From Hymenobacter psychrophilus (lineage in GTDB: Bacteria > Bacteroidota > Bacteroidia > Cytophagales > Hymenobacteraceae): 64,000 bases of DNA. Each line of letters starts with the position of its first letter. The stretch's first letter is position 1. The stretch is taken from NCBI RefSeq assembly GCF_900107135.1, contig NZ_FNOV01000002.1, forward strand, positions 248,001 to 312,000, in the 5' to 3' direction. The translations under genes and the position numbers were made by a program. Under the pieces are notes generated by a model. The model had not been told where the DNA came from and searched no databases. It worked only from the letters and a program-made list of their open reading frames with translations. This document shows, piece by piece, positions 58,450 through 64,000 of this stretch.

Positions 58450-58803
58450 CTGTTACCAATTAGCAAATAACACACATTCTAGGTCGCCTACAGTGGTTGT
58501 CCGGTTTCGCAATCTGGATTAACGCCTTAATCTGTAGGACCAGAACGAATCCTTTTTCGTCCGTACCATCTGCAGCCTATACAGTTACAGCGGTTATCCG
58601 GCTTTGCAATCTAAGCTAGTGCTGCGTCAGGGAAGTTTCTTGCCAAAAAAAGCGAGACTTCTCGACCAATTCGGAATAAGATTCCGACACGGCACTAGCA
58701 ACGGCTGTCACCGCATTTTGAGTTTTCGGTGCAAAACAAGTACGTAGCGCCTCTCGAGGCTCGTAAAATCAACGGCGGACGGATGCCGGTTCCTTTTACC
58801 GCT
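58450..58803. other. Non-coding region with direct repeats and terminal inverted-repeat-like arms
   Basis: No gene is supported. ACAGTGGTTGTCCGGTTTCG at 58490 and ACAGCGGTTATCCGGCTTTG at 58587 begin two 32-bp direct repeats differing only by transitions. GCTAGTGCTGCGTC (58615-58628) is mirrored by GACACGGCACTAGC (58686-58699), and between them TCGGAAT-AAG-ATTCCGA forms a small hairpin. It looks like the remains of a small mobile or repeat element. Confidence 0.5.
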
Positions 58804-58811
58804 ATGTTTGT
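58804..58811 (+). promoter_or_regulatory. -7 box TATGTTTG for the oxidoreductase-hydrolase pair
   Basis: Exact TAnnTTTG match, 54 bp upstream of the ATG at 58866. Confidence 0.5.
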
Positions 58812-58865
58812 GGTTCAGTACCGTGGCTGTGCCAACCAGCCGTGCCCACCTTCTTCTTTGTCGAT

Positions 58866-60287
58866 ATGCTACCCTCTGCCTGCGCCAAAATCATCGTAAT
58901 CGGGGCCGGGGTAGGGGGGCTGAGCGCCGCCATCCGGCTGGCGCGGCAGGGGCACGCGGTGCTGGTGCTGGAGGCGCGGGCGCAGGCCGGCGGGCTGGCG
59001 TCCGGCTTCACGGCGGGCGGCTTCATTTTCGATGCCGGCCCCTACATCCTGCTCGACAAGCCGGGGTTGGAGTGGGCGTTCGACCACCTCGGCATTGCGC
59101 TCGATGCGCTGCCGCTTACGCCTATCGAGGCCGTGTACCACGTGCTGCACGAGGACGGTACCACCACCGCCTTCGACCGCAGCCTGGAGGCCACCGCGGC
59201 GGCTTTCGAGGCCCAGTACCCCGGCAGCGGGGCGCAGTACCAGGCCTTCGTGGCCCGCACCGGGGCCATTCACCGCAATGTGCAGCCGCTCACGTTTCAC
59301 TCGCACCCTGGGGTGTGGGATGTGCTGCGCAACGGCTCGCTGGGCAGCGTGCCCTTCATGCTCAGCTCGTTGGGTGGCGTGCTGGAGAAGTCGGAGCTGC
59401 CGGCGCAAGTGCGGGCCGGCATCGGCATCTGGACGCACATTGCCGGGCAGCCCATGGCCCAGGCCCCCGCCCCGATGGCCTTCGTGCCCAGCCTGTTTCA
59501 CGGCGTGGGGGCCTTCCTGCCGCGCGGCGGCATGCGCGCCGTGCCCGAGCTGCTGCTGGCCACCGCCCTGGCCGTCGGCGTGGAGCTTCGCTTCAATACC
59601 AAGGTGGCTGGCATCCGGGCCCCGCACGGCACGGCCACGGGGGTGGTCACGGTGGCGGGCGAGGAGCTGCCGGCCCGGGCAGTACTCTCCGATGCCAGCG
59701 GCATTGGCACCTACGTGGAGCTGGTGAAGGATTTTCCTGAAGCGCAGAAAGAGAAGCTCAGGCAGTTGCCGCTGCAATCGCCGGGCACCTGCGTGTACCT
59801 GGCGGTGCGGGGCCGCCGGCCGCCGTACTACGTGCGCTTCAAGCTGCGCGGCCAGGGCTGCACGGCCTTCGTGCAGCCCGGCCTGCTGGCTCCCGAGCTG
59901 GCGCAGGACGGTTGGTTTCCGGCCCGCCTCATCTCCCCGCTGGCCCACCCCGAAGCCGCCCGCCTGGGCCCCGAGGGCCAGCAAAAGCTCCTAGATGAGC
60001 AGCTGGCCGAGCCCTGGTGGCAGGAAGGCATCGACGAATACCAGGTGCTGCACCGCCGCACCACCTTCGAGTGGGGCCGCGACTACCACCTCTACCGCGA
60101 CAGCATGAACCCCGTGATGACGGCCCAGCTCATGCGCAAAGGCCGGCTGGCCCACCGCAGCCCCACCATCAAAAACCTGTACCTGACCGGCAGCTCCACG
60201 CACCCCGGCCAGTGGGTGAGCTTCTGCGCCATTGCCGGCATCCTGGCCGCCGACAGCCTCACCCACGACCTGCCCGCCCATGCTTGA
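58866..60287 (+). CDS. Phytoene desaturase-like FAD oxidoreductase
   Basis: The ATG at 58866 gives 473 residues. FAD site IIVIGAGVGGLSAAIRLARQGHAVLVLEARAQAGGLA; substrate-side GGFIFDAGPYILLDKPG; late YLTGSSTHPGQWVSFCAIAGILAA is the second FAD contact of the CrtI/CrtO/CrtN desaturase-isomerase superfamily. Related enzymes act on carotenoids or other isoprenoids. The substrate cannot be told. It overlaps the hydrolase gene by 8 bp, so the two are coupled. No other carotenoid genes are in the window. Confidence 0.86.
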   Translation: MLPSACAKIIVIGAGVGGLSAAIRLARQGHAVLVLEARAQAGGLASGFTAGGFIFDAGPYILLDKPGLEWAFDHLGIALDALPLTPIEAVYHVLHEDGTTTAFDRSLEATAAAFEAQYPGSGAQYQAFVARTGAIHRNVQPLTFHSHPGVWDVLRNGSLGSVPFMLSSLGGVLEKSELPAQVRAGIGIWTHIAGQPMAQAPAPMAFVPSLFHGVGAFLPRGGMRAVPELLLATALAVGVELRFNTKVAGIRAPHGTATGVVTVAGEELPARAVLSDASGIGTYVELVKDFPEAQKEKLRQLPLQSPGTCVYLAVRGRRPPYYVRFKLRGQGCTAFVQPGLLAPELAQDGWFPARLISPLAHPEAARLGPEGQQKLLDEQLAEPWWQEGIDEYQVLHRRTTFEWGRDYHLYRDSMNPVMTAQLMRKGRLAHRSPTIKNLYLTGSSTHPGQWVSFCAIAGILAADSLTHDLPAHA

Positions 60288-61104
60288 CACCACCCTGGAA
60301 ACCGTGCAGGGCCACCGCGTGCGGGTAGCCCGCCTGGGCCAGGGCGAAGCCGTGGTGCTGCTGCATGGCTACCCCGACAACCTCCAGGTTTTCAGCCGAA
60401 TCGCGCCCGCTCTGGCGGTCGATAAGCAGGTCATCGCCTTCGACTGGCCCGGCCAGGGCAACAGCGCCGCCTGGCCCGGCGGGGTCACGCCCGTGGTGCT
60501 GGCCCGCCACCTGCTCACGCTGCTCGACGCCTGGGGCCTGCCCAAAATCCACCTCCTTGGGCAGGACATGGGCGGGCAGCCGGCGCTGGTGTTCGCGGCC
60601 GCCTACCCCGAGCGCATCCACAGCCTAGTGGTGATGAACTGCCTGGCCGACGGCAATACGTCCACGTCCTGGGAAATCCGCTGGCTGCGGCGGTTCGGGC
60701 TGAACAAGCGGCTGCTGAGGCACCTGCCGTGGCTGGTGTTTCAGCGGGCGGTGCACACGTTTCTGCCCTGGGGCCGGCCGGGCCTGTCGGCCGCGCTGCA
60801 ACGGGAAATGTGGCAGACGTTCCGGCAGCCGGCCGTGCGCGAGGTGGTGGTGCGCATGTGCGCCGGCTACGAGGCGCAGCTGCCGCGCCTGCCCGCCCGC
60901 TACCAGCAGGTGCAGTGCCCCACGCTCATCCTCTGGGGCGAAAAGGACAAGCACTTCCCGCCCTCACAAGCGCGGTTTTTAGCTGCGCAAATCCCCCATG
61001 GCCAACTTGAAATCATTCCCGGCGCATGGCATTGGATGGTGCTGGCCCAGGCCGATGAGGTAGTGGCACGCATCCGAAAGTTTTATGGGGCGCTGTTGTT
61101 GTAA
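60280..61104 (+). CDS. Alpha/beta hydrolase with Asp nucleophile
   Basis: The ATG at 60280 gives 274 residues. VVLLHGYPDNLQVFSRIAPAL is the oxyanion region, HLLGQDMGGQPALVFAA the nucleophile elbow with Asp as in epoxide hydrolases and haloalkane dehalogenases, LILWGEKDKHFPPSQARFL the acid residue and IPGAWHWMVLAQ the catalytic His. Coupled to the upstream FAD enzyme, it may open an epoxide or ester of an oxidised isoprenoid; this is inference from context. Confidence 0.88.
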   Translation: MLDTTLETVQGHRVRVARLGQGEAVVLLHGYPDNLQVFSRIAPALAVDKQVIAFDWPGQGNSAAWPGGVTPVVLARHLLTLLDAWGLPKIHLLGQDMGGQPALVFAAAYPERIHSLVVMNCLADGNTSTSWEIRWLRRFGLNKRLLRHLPWLVFQRAVHTFLPWGRPGLSAALQREMWQTFRQPAVREVVVRMCAGYEAQLPRLPARYQQVQCPTLILWGEKDKHFPPSQARFLAAQIPHGQLEIIPGAWHWMVLAQADEVVARIRKFYGALLL

Positions 61105-61119
61105 AAGGGCCAGATTGAG

Positions 61120-61233
61120 GTAGAGACGCCTAGTGGCGTCTTGTCGTTGAATGGCTTGCACATGTAACATCCGACGATTCCGTTCAACCGAAGGCCAGCG
61201 GAGCGAACGACGAGACGCCACTAGGCGTCGCTA
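61120..61233. repeat. Palindrome, 29-bp arms (GTAGAGACGCCTAGTGGCGT type)
   Basis: Arms 61120-61148 and 61205-61233 pair with two mismatches. It is a second copy of the GTAGAGACGC family (compare 46748), between convergent hydrolase and monooxygenase genes, and suits a two-way terminator. Confidence 0.88.
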
Positions 61234-61250
61234 CACCGTTCCACCAACTG

Positions 61251-62393
61251 CTAGTAATTCAGCGCATACACCGCGCAAAACTGCCGCTCCGTGACCCACT
61301 GCGGGGTGGCGCGCATGGCGGCGTTGCGGAGCGCCCCGACGTTGCCGGTCAGGTAGCCCACGCGGCCCAATAGCCGGGACATTTGCACGATGTGGCGGGC
61401 CTTGGCGTGGCGCAGCGCCCGCAGGGCGGCGAAGGCCTGGGCGGGCGTATCCGGGTGCTGTTGTAGGCTGAGGGCCAGGGCGAAAGCATCCTCCACGGCC
61501 TGGCAGCCGCCCTGGCCCATGTAAGGCGTGGCGGCGTGCGCCGCATCGCCAATCAGGCCGATGCGGCCCCGGTGCCAGTGGGGCAGCGGGTCGATGTCCA
61601 TGATTTCGTTTTTGAGGATGGCCGACTCCCTCGCCGCCGCCAGAATGGCCCCCACCGGGTAAGCAAACTCCGCGAAGGCCGCCTGCAGCCGCTTCAGCAG
61701 CCCGGCCCGCTCCCCGCCAAACGTGCCCGGCACCGCCGCAAACCAATCCACCACCCCATCGGCAATTTCGGAGAAGCCGAACCGCAGCCCGCCCATCCAG
61801 GCCTCCCGAATGGCCTTTTTAAAATGCGCATCGAGGTGAATTTCCGACATGCCGCGCCATACCAGATGCCCCTTGCCGGCCGGCCGCCGCCCCGGAAACA
61901 GGTGCTCGCGGATGGGCGAGTGAATGCCATCGGCCCCCACCACAAACGCTCCGCGCAGCGTGCTGCCGTCGGCAAACGTCACGCTCACGCCCTCGTTATC
62001 ATCCACCAGTCCCACGCAGACTTTGCCCAGCCGCACCTGGGCCGGGTCTATCTCGGCCAGCAGCAGCTGTTGTAGCGTGGCCCGCCGGATGGCCGTGGTG
62101 CCGTGCCCAAACCGCTGCCGGATGCGCGCCTGGTCGGTGCGCATGATGGGCCGCATCTGCCCATCCACCACCTCAATGGCCGTCAGGGGCACGCCTCCGG
62201 CGTTTATTTTGGCCGCCACGCCCAGCCGCTCGAACACCTGCATGGCGTTGGGGGCCATCCAGATACCGGCCCCGAGCGGTAGAATCTGCGGGGCCGCCTC
62301 GCACACAATGGCGGCAATGCCGCGCTGCTGCAGCGCGATGGCCGCCGTCAGCCCCGCAATTCCGCCCCCAATGATGATGCCCGATAGCTGCAT
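61251..62393 (-). CDS. FAD-dependent monooxygenase
   Basis: Protein of 380 residues. GIIIGGGIAGLTAAIALQQRGIAAIVCEAA is the FAD GxGxxG, FVVGADGIHSPIREHLFP the DG motif and GLIGDAAHAATPYMGQGGCQAVEDAFALA the GD motif of group A flavin monooxygenases. It resembles salicylate hydroxylase or zeaxanthin epoxidase-type enzymes. Next to a desaturase-like enzyme and an epoxide-hydrolase-like protein, an epoxidase acting on an isoprenoid is plausible. A TACCTTTA sequence at 62416-62423 could be its -7 box. Confidence 0.88.
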   Translation of the reverse strand: MQLSGIIIGGGIAGLTAAIALQQRGIAAIVCEAAPQILPLGAGIWMAPNAMQVFERLGVAAKINAGGVPLTAIEVVDGQMRPIMRTDQARIRQRFGHGTTAIRRATLQQLLLAEIDPAQVRLGKVCVGLVDDNEGVSVTFADGSTLRGAFVVGADGIHSPIREHLFPGRRPAGKGHLVWRGMSEIHLDAHFKKAIREAWMGGLRFGFSEIADGVVDWFAAVPGTFGGERAGLLKRLQAAFAEFAYPVGAILAAARESAILKNEIMDIDPLPHWHRGRIGLIGDAAHAATPYMGQGGCQAVEDAFALALSLQQHPDTPAQAFAALRALRHAKARHIVQMSRLLGRVGYLTGNVGALRNAAMRATPQWVTERQFCAVYALNY

Positions 62394-62559
62394 GTAGTGC
62401 GTCTGCGTGAGGTGCTAAAGGTAGGCGGGTACTGGCATTTCCTGGCAGAGACCCATACCATAATCCCTCGCCACTTGATGCGCCGAATCCGTTGGCAAAG
62501 GACGTGCTTTTGGTTAAGGAATTCGCCTGACTAAGCACTAGCGCCCGAATCGGTGGTAC

Positions 62560-62605
62560 CAGAACGAATCTGTGCCATCTGTGCCATCTGCAGCATCTGT
62601 GATCC
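62560..62605. repeat. 46-bp repeat behind mutS2 (inverted copy of 58404-58449)
   Basis: The forward strand reads CAGAACGAATCTGTGCCATC (from 62560) to CAGCATCTGTGATCC (to 62605), directly abutting the mutS2 stop codon (62605-62607). Inverted relative to the rlmF copy. Confidence 0.92.
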
Positions 62606-64000
62606 TACTTCAACACGGCCACCGTCACGCCGTCGCCGCCGCGGTCGGCGTGTTCGTCGGCTACGCTGGCTACTTCGCGGGCGCGGTGCAGGTAGTCGCG
62701 GGCAATCTGGCGCAACACGCCGTTGCCGCGGCCGTGCAGGATTTTGATTTCCGGAATGCCCAGCATGATGGCGTCATCCACGTAGCTGCGGATTTTGGTG
62801 AGGGCGTCTTCGGCCCGCTCGCCGCGCAAGTCCAGCGTGGGGTTGAAGCTGGCCATGCGGCTGGTGGTATTGAAGCCCCCGGAGCCGGCGTACTGGGCCG
62901 GGGCCAGCCGGGCCGCCTTCTTCTCCCGCTCCCGAATCTCGGAGCGCGTCAGCTTTTCGAGCTGACCAATCTTGACGATGGTTTTCATACCGCCAAACGA
63001 CACCTCGGCCGTTTTGCCCTTCACGGCCATAATTTCGCCGTGGCCCTCCTGGCCCAGCAGGGCCACTTTGTCGCCCACTTTAAGGGTAGCGGCGTCGGCC
63101 AGCTCGCGGGTGGCGCGGGCCTTGGGCGGCTCCATCTGCAGCTTCTCGCGCACGAAGGTGTCGAGCTTGCCGCGGGCCTCCTTGGTGCGCTCCTTGTCGG
63201 CCTGGCCCAGGCGGATTTCCTGGATGGTGGCCTCGATTTGCTGGTTGGTGTCGCGTAGCAGCATCTTGGCCTGAGCCTTGGCGGCGCGTAGCGTTTCCTG
63301 GCTGGTGTCGTCGAGGAAGCGTTTGAGGTCCTGGTATTCCTGGGCGGCTTTTTTCAGGCGGCGCTCGGCTTTGGCGGCTTCGGCGGTGTGGTGCTCCAAC
63401 TCGGTTTTCTCCTTTTCGAGGCCTTCGAGCAGCTGGTCGTAGCGGATTTTATCCTTGCCCACGAGCTGGCTGGCCCGCTCCACAATCTGCCGGGGCAGAC
63501 CAATCTTGCGGGCAATTTCGATGGCGAACGAGGAGCCTGGCTTACCGATTTCGAGGCGGTAGAGGGGTTGGAGCTTGTCAGGGTCGTAGCGCATGGCCCC
63601 ATTCACGATACCGGGCGTGCGCTCGGCGTAGTTTTTCAGGTTGGTGTAGTGGGTGGTGATGACGCCGAAAGCGCGGGCGCGGTTGAGCTGCTCCAGCACG
63701 GCCTCGGCAATGGCCCCGCCCAGGCTGGGCTCGGTGCCGGTACCGAATTCGTCAATCAGCACCAGGCTGCACTTGCTGGCCAGCGTCACGAACTGCTTCA
63801 TGTTGAGCAAGTGCGACGAATACGTACTCAGGTCGTTTTCCAGGCTCTGCTCATCACCAATATCGATGAACACATCATCAAACATGCCGGCCTCCGACTT
63901 CTCGCCGGCCGGAATCAGCAGCCCGCACTGCAGCATGTACTGCACCAGCCCCACCGTTTTCATGCTCACCGACTTACCGCCGGCGTTGGGCCCCGAAATC
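62605..64000 (-). CDS. mutS2: Endonuclease/ATPase MutS2, 5' end beyond window
   Basis: The reverse strand is open from the right edge for about 464 residues. ATPase domain: ISGPNAGGKSVSMKTVGL (Walker A), LVLIDEFGTGTEPSLGGA (Walker B) and THYTNLKNYA. A coiled-coil region follows (LEGLEKEKTELEHHTAEAAKAERRLKKAAQEYQDL). The C-terminal Smr nuclease domain has LDLRGERAEDALTKIRSYVDD and ILHGRGNGVLRQIARDYL. MutS2 suppresses homologous recombination and, in some species, rescues collided ribosomes through its Smr domain. The N-terminal MutS-like part lies outside the window. Confidence 0.95.
   Translation of the reverse strand, partial: ISGPNAGGKSVSMKTVGLVQYMLQCGLLIPAGEKSEAGMFDDVFIDIGDEQSLENDLSTYSSHLLNMKQFVTLASKCSLVLIDEFGTGTEPSLGGAIAEAVLEQLNRARAFGVITTHYTNLKNYAERTPGIVNGAMRYDPDKLQPLYRLEIGKPGSSFAIEIARKIGLPRQIVERASQLVGKDKIRYDQLLEGLEKEKTELEHHTAEAAKAERRLKKAAQEYQDLKRFLDDTSQETLRAAKAQAKMLLRDTNQQIEATIQEIRLGQADKERTKEARGKLDTFVREKLQMEPPKARATRELADAATLKVGDKVALLGQEGHGEIMAVKGKTAEVSFGGMKTIVKIGQLEKLTRSEIREREKKAARLAPAQYAGSGGFNTTSRMASFNPTLDLRGERAEDALTKIRSYVDDAIMLGIPEIKILHGRGNGVLRQIARDYLHRAREVASVADEHADRGGDGVTVAVLK

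Noticed and set aside
58404-62605. The inverted repeat pair as ends of a composite transposon.
   Set aside because: No transposase or target-site duplication is seen, and the repeat belongs to a family also present at 14153, so mobility of the segment is only a possibility.
1-64000. tRNA, rRNA and riboswitch genes.
   Set aside because: No cloverleaf-like segment, rRNA core sequence or known riboswitch consensus was recognised by eye; a covariance-model search would be needed to exclude small ones.

Overview
The window reads as chromosome of a GC-rich member of the Bacteroidota, most like Hymenobacter or a close relative. The support is a type IX secretion (T9SS) C-terminal sorting domain on a secreted protein, repeated use of the Bacteroidota -7 promoter box TAnnTTTG (mostly TACCTTTG), few purine-rich ribosome binding sites, and families typical of the phylum (DUF2851, DUF4112, DUF547, MtfA-like peptidase, LytS/LytTR pair, FucP-type sugar carriers). 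I see no rRNA, tRNA, CRISPR array, prophage or intact insertion sequence.

Layout. 1-10.8 kb: tRNA hydroxylase trhO (cut by the left edge), a NeuD-like acetyltransferase with an attenuator-like leader, two large polytopic membrane proteins, a DUF2851 protein, a Sel1-repeat protein, a LolA-family protein and ftsK. 10.9-17.6 kb: xerD and aroQ (divergent around a perfect 58-bp palindrome), a SerC-like aminotransferase, marC, a cation/proton antiporter and a flavoprotein. 17.7-24.7 kb: a protein ending in a DisA-type diadenylate cyclase domain, an aldo/keto reductase, a lipoprotein/SCO1/cytochrome c operon and a secreted hydrolase. 25-31 kb: a LytS/LytTR two-component pair, an SseB-like protein, DUF2062, a polytopic membrane protein and YihY. 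31.3-40.7 kb: a DbpA-like DEAD-box helicase, a sugar MFS carrier of mosaic composition, a phosphatase-like protein, an MtfA peptidase fused to SEC-C, a SUKH protein, an M2 dipeptidase, a pirin/GAF pair and an S24-type repressor. 40.9-52.4 kb: recQ, a 16-cysteine copper-storage-like protein, a secreted GH13 amylase, an RNA methyltransferase, AT-rich small proteins and a second sugar MFS carrier. 52.4-64 kb: a DUF547 lipoprotein, murB, a T9SS-exported phospholipase D-like protein, rlmF, a flavin oxidoreductase/hydrolase pair, a flavin monooxygenase and mutS2 (cut by the right edge).

The genes are mostly housekeeping; the unusual layer lies between them. A large share of the intergenic spaces carry long inverted repeats (perfect or nearly perfect arms of about 12-58 bp) from several recurring sequence families, and several are joined to tandem arrays of exactly 7-bp units. 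These elements touch genes closely: they supply stop codons and last residues, carry mirrored promoters for divergent genes, or run from one gene's stop codon to the next gene's start codon. One 46-bp repeat occurs as an inverted pair flanking the flavin-enzyme segment at 58.4-62.6 kb. I regard this repeat system as the best lead in the window.
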